This document shows positions 24,224 through 37,373 of a DNA stretch of 64,000 bases, in pieces (the first letter of the stretch is position 1; the number at the start of each line of letters is the position of its first letter). A program made the translations under genes and the position numbers. Below the pieces are notes generated by a model that saw only the letters and a list, made by a program, of their open reading frames with translations, did not search any database and was not told the origin of the DNA. The stretch covers positions 1,058,910 to 1,122,909 of the forward strand of contig NC_042511.1 in the NCBI RefSeq assembly GCF_900963305.1. The letters are read 5' to 3'. Origin of the DNA: Echeneis naucrates (Eukaryota > Chordata > Actinopteri > Carangiformes > Echeneidae).

Positions 24224-25350
24224 GGCTGGGACTGAATGTGGACCTCCTCAGGCCGTCTTAAAGCTGCTAAACTGATTTTAAACTGACTGACATTGTCTCA
24301 GAGCGTCTCACCCTGAGGGACTATTTTCTTCACCAGGAAGGAGTTCAGGTTGAGACTTATTTAGGTTGAATCAGAAACCATCCCAGGAGGGCGAAGCGGC
24401 CTTCTGCTCCGGTTTGGGCCGAATGCTTCACTGTGTCTGGACTTTAAACTGTCCGCATCATAAAAACTGACATGTTTGTGACAGTGCGTCGAACCTGTGA
24501 AACTGGTTTTATGGGAGATGTGGGAGTGTCTGTTATTTCATTCCAGGGGAATTTTACACTGTTTAAAATTGAAATAAAAACAGGTTGGCTTCAGACTTCT
24601 CTCACTGTGGTTTCTGTTTTTTCTACCAGGAGAAAGATAAAATTCATCAGAAGATAAAACTTCCAGCATAAAAACAGGAGAAAAAAAAAAAAAATCAATC
24701 TTGGGTGAAAGTAAGACTTTCTAATTTTAAACAGGTGTTTTTTTTAAACACACAGATGTAAAAGTGCTTTCTTCTCATTTAAGTAAGGAAAACCATTTAA
24801 AGTGCGTTCACTCCAGAAAAGTTTCTGTCATCAGTTCTTCCGGTTTAAATAAAATCAAGATGGCCGCTCAGACCAGCACGTGACGTCAGTGATTATTTGT
24901 CTGTTTGTCTCAGAAGAACCGGTCAGGTCAGCTTTAACAGCAAATGTGTTTTAATAAAGACAGGATCAGTATTATAAATACAATTACTTACAAATAAACC
25001 TTTTCAAATGTTGATGGAAAGCTTTTAGGAAAAACAAAGATCTGTCTGAAGAAAACATCCAGTCTAGTTTCATCTGAAGCACATAAATCCAACCTCAGCT
25101 GTTATTCACATACAGACGACAGAAAGTTTCATTTTCTGACTGGATCTTTGATGAGGATCTAATCCTGATGATCAAAATGATCAGGTCCAAAGTTTTGTTA
25201 CTTCCTGTAGAAACCATTTCAGCTTGTACAGAAAAATGACCTGAGCAGCTTTATGGAAGACAAACCGTTTGACCTTTTGCTCAAAGTTAAATGACCTTCA
25301 GACCTGGAATCGTCTCTTCAGTCTGCTCAGTGTGGCGCTGCCATCGGCCA
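24224..25350. other. 3' flanks of convergent ifngr1 and ltv1
   Basis: ifngr1 3' UTR with AATAAA at about 24571, then AT-rich sequence to the ltv1 stop codon. No further gene is seen. Confidence 0.5.
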
Positions 25351-28300
25351 CTAAAGCTTCAAGCCTTGAATGTTTGTTCTCAGATTCGACATTTGCTTCT
25401 CCTGTCGCTGCTTTTCTTCCTTGAATGCCACCTTGTTGGCCTTCTTCTCCACTCTCCTTTCCTGAACAAACAAAAGAGAAGAACAACTAAACATATAGTC
25501 TAAATCACTCATTTACACATTTACTCAAACTATGATGTTTGATGACTACACTGATTTCATTTAAAACCAAACAAACTTTTCCTGTAAATTATTTTTAAAC
25601 CTAGAATCTATTTTTAATCTTTCCTTCATTCAGTCTCCTGCTCTGTCGTCATCCACTGGTCTCAGGTTTTCGGCCGTCCTGGGCTCTCACCTTGCGCTCG
25701 TCTTTGACGGCCTGTTTCCTCGCCTTCCTCTCCTCTGTGCTCTCATCCTTACTCCTCGGCTGCGTGGAGGCGCGGAGAAGGTCCGAGTCGTTAATCATCG
25801 TCATGCGCTCCGCCTGCTTGGCGGTCAGGCCTCTGGCGGGGAGGACGTCCAGGGGGAAGCCCGTCTTGCTGGACACGCGGATCGGCTTCAGCTGAGGACA
25901 GAGGTAAAGACAGTCAACAGAGTAAAGGAGCCACAAAGGTCAAGCTTTCCAACAGAAACTGAGCCCTTCTCTCTCCTTTCACACAGTTAGCTGCGGTGCT
26001 AACTCATCTCATCTGACCATGCTGAGCAGTCCACCATCACGTCACCTCTTTATTTCCTCCTGTGGCTGCAGAGGAAGCAGTCGGACTGATTTGTCTCTGC
26101 AGTTGTTAGCTTTGGAAATGAAGTGGCTGAATCTTTTCTACACGAGTGTGACGTACGAACCTTCGGTGGGTCTTCGATGACTTTGGGTCTGTTATATATG
26201 TTGGAATAGGTGCCTGGAGAACACAGGAAACAGGTCGTCAAAATAAGATACAGGTAAAACTCAGACAGGATGCCAGATGTTAAAGGCACCTAAAACAGTT
26301 TAATCCAACCAAATAAAACCAACTCGTTGATATTTTACTATTTAAGGTCCAGAGTTGATTTTGAAATGATCCTCAGTTGGGGCCAAAAGGGCTCGGACTT
26401 CTATCAACCATTGACCAGGTAAACTTCAGCACAGGTGTATTTTACAGGTGTGGTCAGATAAGCGTGAACCTTTGGCTCACGAAGCTCAGTGGACCAACAG
26501 ATAAACACAGTGGAAGATTTTAATCACACTGAGAGTGACACTTCTTTAAAAATAAAACGCCCACAATCCTCAGTAACCCGTCACCCTCTAACATTCACAT
26601 TCAAATGCAAAAGATCCTGAAAGCTGAAGAGACGGGAGCCAAATCGGATTTCAAATTCAAATCTCCACTTAAGAGCTCGTCTGCAGTTTCAGATCGTTAG
26701 AATCTAAATATAGAGCAAAGAGAACTCAAACTCACTGATGATGGTTTCACAGTCCCACTTCTCTTCTGGAGCCTCAATAACAACCGTTTCCATCTCGTCC
26801 TCCTCCTCCTCATCTTCCTCCTCCTTCACCACAGGGAGTTCTTTGGGGCCTAAATCATCAGGCCTCAAGTATCTGAAAGTAAAAACAGCCACTGAGGTCA
26901 ATTCTCCTGATGTGGAGTCGGAGGAAGGGGGAAAAAAATAAATAAAATAAAAAACTCACTCCTGCTCTTTCTGCTTAAAGTAGTCCTTTAAAACTTCCTC
27001 CAGGCGAGCGCTGTCCGGTTGGATGAAGCCCTCCAGCTCAGCGTTGTCCAGGGCGCCGATCTCATCATCATCAAACTGCTCGTAGAACTAAAGTAAACAA
27101 AGTAAAGAAATTTATTGCCCTGAGCAAACAAACTGAGACACAAATCAAAATGGAGACATCGGGAGATGAATGAGCAATTATCTATCACCGACCAATAATC
27201 TATTTTAAAGCAGGATTAGTCCAGCTGGTCAGTGATGCTGGTTCAGATTGATCCTCAGATGGACTGATCCACCTGCTGCTACTGAAGTGAAGATGCCTGG
27301 ACCTATGGGCTGTATCTAAGGCCACCTGGACCAGAGCTGCATCACGATGGTCCATTCAGCTGATACTCTGGACTACGGCACCAACTATGCCTACAGGTCT
27401 GAGCTACAACTCAGATTTCCTGAGGAATGAAGTTGCTCTCGCTGTTGATTCCATCCACATGAATCCAGTTCAGGCTCCCTGGAATGCTGCTGTTTGTCTT
27501 ACATGTTTGCCGTTTCCTGCTTCGACCTGTTTTTATGACGAAGTGATTCAGCTGGTGATTCAGCTGGTTCAGTGTGAGTGTGTTTGCTTTGTCGGACAAA
27601 GCAGCGGCTCTTTGTTGTCGTCAGTCTCTGGTTATGCGTTTGTATATTGCTGATGGACGGATCAGCACAAACTGATCTGTGTTCTGACAGCTTTCTCTCA
27701 GAACCATCATGAACTTCAGCAGTTTGATCTGCAGCTGCTCTTTTGTTGGATCAGACCATCAGTGACCTTTGACCCCTGACCCTGTGGTCCCTGCAGATCA
27801 GAAATATCCTTCAGAGCTGCAGCACACCAGACCATTTTTTCATCATCAATTTCAGGGCTACATGTTCACCTGATAGGCCCCACCCACTGACAGGTATCCA
27901 TGGGTAACATTCCCCTCACCTGTCAGTGGTCATAATGTTCTGGCTGATCAGGGTGATCTAAAAGTTTTGACCTCACCTTCTCAAATCGGTCGTCCAGCAG
28001 AGAGAGCTGCTCGTTCCTCCTCATCACCGACGACGTCAGCGAGTACTCCGTGAATCGACTCTTTGTCTCCTCGTCCATGAAGAAAAACTCTCGGCCGCGG
28101 CCGTGGCCCCCGTCCAGGTCCTCGTCCCCCGAAAGTCCTCCTTCAGAGTCAACGTCGCCTTCCTCATCTGTGTCCTCCCACTCATCATCATCATCTTCAT
28201 CGTCCCTTCTGTCAACACACATTTGGAATCATTTGGATCATTAATGAATCCGCTGACTGTCTTGGATTTATTTATTAAATGACATACAGTCATGAGGAAA

Positions 28301-30376
28301 ACATTAAATAGCAGAATGAATCAGAAGGCGAAGGGACAATATTCAGCGAACAGCCATTATCGGCTCCGGTTCAACAAGCAGATAAAACCCTGAGGACTCA
28401 CTCCATGTCCACTGCTCCACCAGCACTGTATCGCTTTGAGGATGAGTCGTCATCCAGGATGTTGTCGGGGTCCTCGTAATCAAAGTCTTCATCGAGAGGC
28501 TGCCACAATGTCAGGGTCCATGTCCAGACGGGGTCCTGCGAGAAAAATTAACATCAGCTGAGAAAAAATCTGTGTAAATAAATACGTGATCAGAAAGACT
28601 CTCTGAAATAATGAAGATCCTCAGACATGTCTGTCACACAGAAACTACAGCGCCCTCGAGAGACTCAACACAAAGTAAACTAACTCAGACAGGTGATAGA
28701 ACGAACGTGGTTCCATGGGGACACCAATAATGAGACGCACTGTTGGGACATGATTCGTGATAACTGAGTTAAAGACATGGAAAGAATAACTCGAAGAATA
28801 AATACATTTATTTATAACAGTTAAATCAATGTAATCTTTTATACTTGTAGTACCAGTAACATGTATTATATTAGTTTTTAATTGTCTTTTCATCTCCTCC
28901 TGTAATGTTGCCCTGTGTTGGTTTGCTCAGCAGAGGATGTGGTTAAGGTGTTTGAAGGAGATGATGCTGCAGTTCACCTGAGATGGAGCAGCTTTGTTCA
29001 GCAGTCCGACCTCCTCCTCAAACTCTGAGGCAAACACTGATGAGGGCAGGTTGATGGAAGCAGCCTGTTCGACACAAAACAGGAACCTGTCATTAGTTTT
29101 TAAGTACGATTCTAAAAAAGCAACAATTCTTCCTTTCACATGAAATATTTGAAGCCACCACTCACAGGAATGTCGCCCTCCTCTTCATCTTCTTCATCGT
29201 CATTGCGGAGGGCAACAGGTCGTCTCTCAGTGTGCGTCGGGCCGGCTGCCAGCAGCTCAGTTGGGGCTGACGCCTCCTTCAGGTGCTGCAGGTAGTCGTA
29301 GTCGTCGTCAAAGAAAACACCGAAGTTCCTCTGCTCCTCGCGCCTCTTCTCTGCTTCCACCTGGTGGAGACAGGTAGTGTTGAACGCCACATGAATGTTT
29401 TTGTTTGAAAAATGTCACACAATTGTTGTGATAATGTTTAATTCAGCTCTTCCCAAAAATAGAAGATTAACTGTCACCTATCGGGAAATCATCAGATTTT
29501 AGATATAACAAACTGATTTATTTTCAGCTCTGATTGAAATGAATTGACACCACTGATCAGAACCTTGGTGGCAGGCAGGAAGACGTGCTGCGGCGCATTC
29601 TCATCTGCCGCCAGCGGATCCCTCTGACTTCTGTGGACGAGGTGAAAGGTCACGGCCTTCTTCTTTTCTATGAACGATTTCTTCTTTCGATGCGGCTGGA
29701 CGAAAGCAGAAGACAAAGCAGACATGAGCGCTGATGATCACTGGAGCTGATTTAACAGGACCGTCTCGGGTTCGATTCCCAGACTATCTGGGGCTCAGTG
29801 TTGAGCTGTTAAGGACGGCAGATGCTAAACTGGTGATACTGGGCAGCCTTCCTCCAACACTGGAGCATGCATTTATCAACATGAGTATTTTTGTACATAT
29901 TCCACCAGGTGATTTGCCTATAAATGCCAGAAATGGGAACATAGAATTCCTATCAGCCCACAAAATGTTTAGTGTTTTTTTTTCCTAACATGTAAAACGC
30001 CTGAAGGAGGAAAAAGAAAATACAGAATCCTGATCCGAGTTTAGGGCCTCAGAGGAATTTCTTCTGTTGGTTTTAGTAGATTTGGAGGTTCTGATGATGG
30101 CTGCTTGAATATAAATAAGACTATCTGACATTAACAAACATTTATACTGACACATGAATAGGTACTATATACATTTATATCCACATGATGTGTATGGATA
30201 TAAAGATAGATATATATCTTCCATCTGGATCTTTTAAAAACAGGATAATAAGACGGGTCAGGGTTTACCTTCTAACACTGAGCACTCTCAGCTGTACTTG
30301 TTCCACAAACAGCCCCTAAAACAGTTTTAGCTAACTGTTAGCCGTTAGCCCGTCGGAGCAGACTCGGTCTTACCAT
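25351..30376 (-). CDS. ltv1: LTV1 ribosome biogenesis factor, 11 exons
   Basis: Exons (transcript order): 30376-30374 (ATG only), 29695-29564, 29360-29166, 29064-28978, 28535-28402, 28208-27977, 27087-26960, 26872-26736, 26213-26161, 25891-25691, 25461-25351; about 470 residues (human 475). Diagnostic matches: PHRKKKSFIEKKKAV and FHLVHRSQRDPLAADE at the N-terminus, FGVFFDDDYDYLQHLKE, LPSSVFASEFEE, TKSRFTEYSLTSSVMRRNEQ, FYEQFDDDEIGALDNAELEG, EKWDCETI, ISSKTG-type SSKTGFPLDVLP, and the end ERRVEKKANKVAF...GLKL. LTV1 acts in cytoplasmic maturation and nuclear export of the pre-40S subunit. Oddity: exon 5 begins with 13 residues read one base out of the conserved frame (see findings). Exon 1 holds only the ATG, so the 30370-30520 GC-rich stretch is 5' UTR and promoter. 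Confidence 0.95.
27855..27951. mobile_element. terminal fragment of a Tc1-like DNA transposon in ltv1 intron 6
   Basis: GTGGTCATAATGTTCTGGCTG then ATCAGGG matches, in reverse complement, the terminal inverted repeat of the Tc1-like element at 54.4 kb (CTGATCAGCC...ACATTAT). Only one end is present. The rest of the intron (27220-27850) has no recognised element. Confidence 0.55.
29734..29990 (+). repeat. possible tRNA-derived SINE fragment
   Basis: GGGTTCGATTCCC at about 29768-29780 is a perfect RNA polymerase III B-box, and CAGTGTTGAGCTGTTAAGG follows. No convincing A-box precedes it, so this is a tentative degenerate SINE in ltv1 intron 1. Confidence 0.3.
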
Positions 30377-31177
30377 CGTGTGGCTGAGTTTCTGTCTCTT
30401 TCCTCCGACGGCACTGACTTAAGGAGGTCTATCTCTGTCTGCCGGCAGCTGTTCCGAACACTTGGCCGCGGATCGGACCTGAAGTTCGGCTGAAGGAGCT
30501 CCACGCTGAGCTCCGGATCACCACGATGCTGCCGCAGGACGGAAGGAACCACTCCGGGAGACAGCGGGGGGTGAGAGCGGTTTACCGGGCTGCCACACGG
30601 ACTCTTCCGCTGGAAAGATCAGATTTCTGCGCAGAAAACATCCCGCTGCTGACGAATGATCCGAAAACAGACACGACAGAAGACGTTTTAACGTCCATGT
30701 TAAATCCGGAACGAAGAGCTGTGTCGGCGTGTTGGTGGTACCGCCCGGCTCTTCTTCTACGTGTGAACGGGTGTTTGATGGCGCCGCCTGCTGGACAGAA
30801 AGACGGCGTTGTTGAAGTCTATGGGTAACCAGGGTTTCCATGAATGAGTTCTGATTCACGCAACATTTCATTTTATTTGACCGTTTTGGCATCAACGTAC
30901 CCAAAGTTTCACTTCATGCTGTTTCATCAGCCAGAAGGTGACAAAGTTACACAACTTTAAATTACAGTGCCGTACTGAGATGAAGTTAAAACGAGCCAAT
31001 ACAGCTCCACTCAGAATGAATTCTGTTGTGACAGCATCAAATGAAACACCTATTCAGATCAACAACTACATACATTACATTCAATACACAACTACATCAC
31101 TAACGCTAAATACAAGTTTATATAAATGTGACACCAAATAAGTTACGTGTAAAATATGAAACTTATTTGGGAGCAAT
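30377..31177. other. ltv1 promoter region and intergenic spacer
   Basis: 30380-30800 is GC-richer and contains the presumed ltv1 transcription start. A 100-codon + strand frame (30526-30828) resembles nothing known. It includes a solo copy of the minisatellite core (GTTGAAGTCTATGGGTAACC, about 30812-30831). 30840-31177 is AT-rich and contains the presumed 3' UTR of the SLC1 gene. Confidence 0.4.
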
Positions 31178-34100
31178 TCAAGATTCCTCGCTGAAGTGAT
31201 ATTCTTCATCTGAGTCCGAGTGTTCGGTGGGAGTGTCCTCTGGCGGGTCGTAAAGGATTTCATCATCCAGCTCTGACGCCTGGCTGCTGATGTGGATCTG
31301 GAGCTCACTGGGGCTTCGGCCCTCAGCGCTGCCGTCCACGCTGGCCCCAAAAAACATGGTCGTTGATTATAGTGTTATATCTTTAAATTAAAACCCAAAC
31401 CACCACTGAGACTCTGCTGAACTTCACCTGGTCATTTCCTGTCCAGGCTCCTGCAGTTGATCCAGTTCTTTTTTGGACACATGGTTAACGATGGCCACGC
31501 CGATGCAATCTCCCATGACGTTGATGACAGTGTTGCAGCGATCTCTGAAAGGCACACAGAGCACAAACACACTGTTGTGCTGTTCACACTCAGCCTGGTT
31601 AATGAAGCGATTTTCACTGCTGTGTTTCCTCGTCTGTGGCGCGCCAGATGATGTTAGTCAATAGAAAAACATTTTGTCTTTAGCTATGTCCTTATTCAGG
31701 GTCATTCCTTTGAGTCCTGAGAAAACTCCCTCCAGGTGTTACACCGTGACTCCCCCGCTGAGCCTTCAGTGGTTGTGTATCTGAACTGAGCTCAGGTTGT
31801 GAGTAATGTCCTAAACTTACAGGAGCCACTCTACCACCACCAGGATGGACGCATCCTTCGCAGGCAAGCCAAGTGCACTCAAAACAAAGAGGGTGGTCAC
31901 TGCTCCGGTAGCTGGGATCCCTGCTGCTCCAAAGCTGGACACAGATGCTGTCACGCTGCAAACACAAACACACATCCTTCAAAGTCCCACATCACACACT
32001 TTAACCGGCATCCTCAACGAGAGGAGATGGGACTAACCACAGGGTGACTAACTGGCTGAAGTCCAGATCGATGCGGTTGAGCTCAGCGATGAAAATCACA
32101 GCAACCACTTCATAGAGGGCGGTGCCGTTCATGTTGATGTTGGTCCCGATGGGCAGCATGAAGCGGGAGATCCGTTTGTTGACTTTGAGTTTGTCCTCAC
32201 AACATGTGAAAGTCATCGGCAGCGTGGCGGCGCTTGGAGACCAACACATCATTGATCAGCGCACTCTCCACACGAAATGAGTTACAACAGATTCATCAGC
32301 ACCTCACCTGGACGAGATGAGGAACGCTGTCAGTAAGGCCGGAGACACCATTTTGATGACGTCACAGGGGTTACGCCTCGCAAACAGTACATAGATGAGT
32401 GGCAAAGTCAAAGCTCCATGGATTATGAGCCTGAAACGCACAATGAACAGTCACTGAAAGCAGCAAGTGACTTTCTGGTCATTTCTGCGGCTGCTAGTCA
32501 ACTTACCCAAGAAAAACCACCAACATGAACTTTCCAAGCTTGAAGGTAGTTTCCCAGTCGTGAACATCAACGACGTGGCTTGTTATCATGAACAGCACGC
32601 CGACTGGCACACACCTGGGAGGGAAGTGATGTCATGAAAGGCAAAAAAACATATGGAGAGAAACAAAATATGGAAAGCAACAAACCAAAGATTGTTGCTG
32701 AACCAATTTACAGATTCACATCTTCTTATATTAATCTGTACTTTTTTTTTTTTTTTTTTAATTGTACTTACTCCCTGAAGTTCATATCAACTTCAAGTCA
32801 GTCAATTATTTTGTACTTTTTAGATTTTCTGTCCAGTTTTAAGGTCAAGAGCATGAAACTTAAGAGCTTCTAAATTAAAATAAAAATAAAAATGAAACCT
32901 GCAGAGGACCGACTGCATCACAATCATGTCATTACATCCAGAATGATCATTAGTCTTCATGTAGCTGTATGTGTACGAGTATGTATGTGTTTTTTGTATT
33001 TGTGGGTATAACCTAACTCACCCAGATAACAGGATACTTGGTGACATTTCTAATTGCACTGCATTGTCACTTCACCTCAGAATCAAGGTGACCACACATT
33101 TAACAGCCTCATTCAGAAACGTCAGGAGGTCCACCAGGATTTTTCCTTTCTCTCCCATCCTGTTGAGGGTCATGCCAAAAATGAAGGACCAGACGATGAT
33201 GCCCACCATGTTGGTTCCCTCCACGTAGTGACCCATCAGTCGCACCTCTGTCTCATTCTGGAACCAGACCCAAAGTCATTAGTGGGGATGGGCATCAAAA
33301 ACCGGAACCAGGATGACAACAGGGAAACTCGCAATACTTGCAAAGTGGATACTTGCAAAGTGGATACCTTCTAAATGAGGATCGATACAGAACCGAATCG
33401 TGAAGCAGAATTTAAAATGGAATTGGAATCGTAAAAATCTTTTCCATTTCCCCCCTTAGTCATTAACAGTCTGAGAGCAACTAAATAGTCACCAGAATTC
33501 ACCATTTCCAGGGTCAGGTTTCGCACATCTTCGTCAACTTCAATCTCCACCCTCTCAGTCTTGTACTATGGGAGAAAAACATTCAGACTCCACATCATGA
33601 GCATCACCTGAAGAGAGCTCAAAGGTGAGATATACTGAAGTTTGTCTGAATGAAGAACTCACCTGTCGGAAACAAGCCTGAATCAGGTTTTCTGGGAACA
33701 TGTTCCTACAAAGAACAACAAAAAGATGCTGGCACCAAGAAAATGCACCAGTACAAGGACATAATAGGATGTTTTGGACATTTTTGCAACTAAAAAAGGT
33801 CTGCCTCTTCAGGCACCGAGGGTAAATACACGAATACTGTGGACAGGATGGAGAAGACATTCAAACTGAGATCCTCTCTATGGACTCTTTTTTCATCTGG
33901 CCTCCAATTAAACGCAGCCATGAAGTTATACAACCTAAAAAACACACATGGATGTCTGTCTGAAGGAACAAGTGATTTTAGGCTCTTCTCACCTGACAAG
34001 ATCCAACAAGGCGTCGACAGTGGAGAAGGCCTCATCGTCTTCTGGCTCACCCGAGTCCACAGCATAAGCAACTCCAGGCTGGATCATCAGGACCAAAATC

Positions 34101-37100
34101 AATCCTACAAAGCGTAATGTAAAGGGCAGAAGCTATTGGTATACGGCACTTGTTTCATTTGTAGTCACAACCTAACAGTGCTGCTGGACTGAGCGGGAGC
34201 CACCACTGATAATGAAATCACAAAGTTCTTTTGGTCAACTAAACACTGACATTGGGAATGAAGGACCATCAATTAAATTCATGCTTACGTACAAATGATT
34301 GAGATCTAATTAATAAAACACAATTTTCAGTAGGCTTGTGATGTAATATTTGGTACATTTTCCATTTCTTTGATTTCCTGTCAAAGTCTGAGCTGTGTCT
34401 GAGGACCTTCACCGCTCTCTGTAGTCCGCTGTCGATCCATGGAGTCCAGTGTGTGTTTAGACTCTTGACAACCTGCAGAGACATCTTACCTACAATCACG
34501 GCCAGAAAAGTGGTTGAGACAAAGTATATTGCTGCTCGTATGGCAATTTTCCTGGAGGTTTCAATACTTAGACCAGAAACACCTAAAAACAAACAAAAAC
34601 AAATTTCACGGTCTAACCCTAATCCTGTTTTAATGACCAGCCCCCCCCCTTTTTTTAAGCACTACACAGAATAACACACAATATTTAAGTTTAATAGGGC
34701 TAAACTCATCACCAGTATGCTGCCTTTAAGTACCGTGAAATACACTTGGGTCTTACTTGTCATCACACTTGTCACAATGAGAGGAACAGTGACCACCTGA
34801 AGCATCCGCATCAGAATTTCACCTGGAAAACCAATGTAGATGTGGTCCAGTTCTGTCATTGGGACATAGACCTTGAGAATCAAACCAAGGGAAACACCTA
34901 GGAGACAAACACTGACATTAAAAAAAAAAAAAAAAAAAAACTAGTATTGAAGGAAACTCAGAGAGCATCTGAAATATATTGTGTTTACTTAAGTGAAATG
35001 TGTATCGTTATACGTTTACTATACATTCAGACTCCTGGTGATTTTTAAATACATAGACAGATTTACTTTGTTGATCCCAAAGTGAGAAATTCCTAGAAAA
35101 TGTACATCTTTATACTTAAGACAAATGGATGATTGTTTTTGCAGTTTTCCCTTCACCAACAATGCATCTTTCATGGTATTTTACACCACATTCGAGCAAT
35201 GGGACAAGGTAATTTTTTTTTTTTTTAATCACATATCATGATAAAGAACACTCAGGCACGTGCAATTGTGAACATCCTTTTATTTTTGTCAAGGAGGAAG
35301 AGCCTGACTGACAAAATACAACTGACGTATTTCCATTTTCCTTTTACACAAGAAGAGAAAAAAAATGTTATATCTGCAATGTTAAAGGATTTTGAGCCAT
35401 TTCAAAACAAAACAAAATATTCATGACCATCACAACAGCATTGTGAGCTGCAGTTAGTATAAGATATAAAGATATAAAATTTCCATATGCCCAATTCCTA
35501 ATACTTCCAAAACTGTGGTGTATTGTGGTTTTATGTTCGGGACAAGTTAGAGTCTTAATTACATTTTACAATTAAAAGCCAAAACTGTTGAAAAACAGCA
35601 AACATCAGGTTGACAGTTGGAGTTTGAAGATGTTAAACTGGAAAAAAAACTGCAAAAGATGGTGTCAGATTTAGATTTACTATTGAATATGACACTGGAT
35701 GGCACCAAAGTCAGGATGCTCCGGTCAGGCTGGAGTTAGCCTGTTAGCATAACGGCTGGAGTTAGTCTGTTAGCATAACGGCTGGAGTTAGTCTGTTAGC
35801 ATCAGCTGGAGTTAGTCTGTTAGGATAACGGCTGGAGTTAGTCTGTTAGCATCAGCTGGAGTTAGTCTGTTAGCATCAGGGCTGGAGTTAGCCTGTTAGC
35901 ATAACGGTTGGAGTTAGCCTGTTAGCACCAGGGCTGGAGTTAGTCTGTTAGCATCAGGGCTGGAGTTAGTCTGTTAGCATCAGGGCTGGAGTTAGCCTGT
36001 TAGCATAACGGCTGGAGTTAGTCTGTTAGCATCAGGGCTGGAGTCAGCCTGTTAGCATCAGGGCTGGAGTTAGCCTGTTAGCATAACGGTTGGAGTTAGC
36101 CTGTTAGCACCAGGGCTGGAGTTAGTCTGTTAGCATCAGGGCTGGAGTTAGCCTGTTAGCATCAGGGCTGGAGTTAGTCTGTTAGCATAACGGCTGGAGT
36201 TAGTCTGTTAGCATCAGGGCTGGAGTTAGTCTGTTAGCATAACGGCTGGAGTTAGCCTGTTAGCATCAGGGCTAGAGTTAGTCTGTTAGCATAACGGCTG
36301 GAGTTAGCCTGTTAGCATCAGGGCTGGAGTTAGCCTGTTAGCATCAGGGCTGGAGTTAGTCTGTTAGCATAACGGCTGGAGTTAGCCTGTTAGCATCAGG
36401 GCTGGAGTTAGTCTGTTAGCATAACGGCTGGAGTTAGGCTGTTAGCATCAGGGCTGGCGTTAGCCTGTTAGCATCAGCTGGGGTTAGTCTGTTAGCATCA
36501 GCTGGAGTTAGTGTGTTAGCATAACGGCTGGAGTTAGTGTGTTAGCATAACGGCTGGAGTTAGTCTGTTAGCATAACGGCTGGAGTTAGGCTGTTAGCAT
36601 CAGGGCTGGCGTTAGCCTGTTAGCATCAGCTGGGGTTAGTCTGTTAGCATCAGCTGGAGTTAGTGTGTTAGCATAACGGCTGGAGTTAGTGTGTTAGCAT
36701 AACGGCTGGAGTTAGTGTGTTAGCATAACGGCTGGAGTTAGTCTGTTAGCATAACGCTGGAGTTAGTCTGTTAGCATAACGGCTGGAGTTAGTGTGTTAG
36801 CATAACGGCTGGAGTTAGTGTGTTAGCATAACGGCTGGAGTTAGTGTGTTAGCATAACGGCTGGAGTTAGTGTGTTAGCATAACGGCTGGAGTTAGTGTG
36901 TTAGCATAACGGCTGGGGTTAGTCTGTTAGCATAACGGCTGGAGTTAGTGTGTTAGCATAACGCTGGAGTTAGTCTGTTAGCATAACGGCTGGAGTTAGC
37001 CTGTTAGCTCCACGGTTCGCCGGTACTCACCCACAGCCACACTGATCAGACTCAGAGCCTGAAACGTGTTCTGCAGAAAGTAGTCGGAGCATTTGGTCCT

Positions 37101-37160
37101 CATCTTGTCGCAGCACGAAGTGCTGGAGGGGCTGCTGTTCTCCGGCAGGTCGGCCGCCAT
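31178..37160 (-). CDS. SLC1-family (EAAT-like) amino-acid transporter with non-canonical substrate site, 13 exons
   Basis: Exons (transcript order): 37160-37031, 34897-34757, 34582-34490, 34104-33993, 33705-33663, 33565-33503, 33257-33076, 32614-32507, 32430-32308, 32232-32038, 31955-31821, 31544-31428, 31340-31178; 534 residues with every junction in phase. Family marks: [20 protein letters not shown] (TM2), [50 protein letters not shown] in hairpin 1, [15 protein letters not shown] (TM7), [14 protein letters not shown] (hairpin 2) and [15 protein letters not shown] (TM8). Two sequons (NLT, NET) lie in the large extracellular loop. Two key positions depart from EAATs: the TM7 motif NMDGT reads NMNGT, and the TM8 arginine that binds the acidic side chain (DRFRT) is Asn (DRCNT). 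ASCT neutral transporters also lack that arginine. Could be a fish-specific slc1a8/slc1a9 type; the paralogue is not assigned. Confidence 0.88.
33281..33445. mobile_element. short MITE-like element, probably hAT type
   Basis: Begins GGGGATGGGCATCAAAAACCGG and contains GATCGATACAGAACCGAATCG and GGAATTGGAATCG, words typical of abundant fish nonautonomous hAT elements. Lies in an SLC1 intron. The boundaries and family are approximate. Confidence 0.4.
35728..37012. repeat. 26-bp minisatellite in SLC1 intron 1, about 49 copies
   Basis: The unit is GGCTGGAGTTAGTCTGTTAG then CATAAC, alternating with a variant ending CATCAGG; several copies carry short deletions. It ends about 18 bases from the donor of coding exon 1 (37030). 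Confidence 0.95.
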
Positions 37161-37373
37161 GTTTGATACCAACTAAACGGTCTAAAGAGCACCGAGTCAG
37201 CAGGAATACTTCACTTATGCTGATTTTAGCAGAATAATTTACCTGTTAGATTACCGGAACCCTGTGACTCGGTTCGGACGTTATTATTTTTTAGCGTAAA
37301 GTCAGCTTTGGCCGTTAGAAGTTCATGATGAGGGTCACGTGACGAGAGGCGGGAGACCGATCTCCTCTGAGCG

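Noticed and set aside
30526-30828. 100-codon + strand frame divergent from ltv1
   Set aside because: No recognisable domain, overlaps the GC-rich ltv1 promoter, and ends in a dispersed minisatellite core.
33800-33940. Extra SLC1 exon (frame with YNFMAAFNW)
   Set aside because: The flanking exons (34104-33993 and 33705-33663) join in perfect phase to give [11 protein letters not shown] as in the family; this segment would interrupt it.
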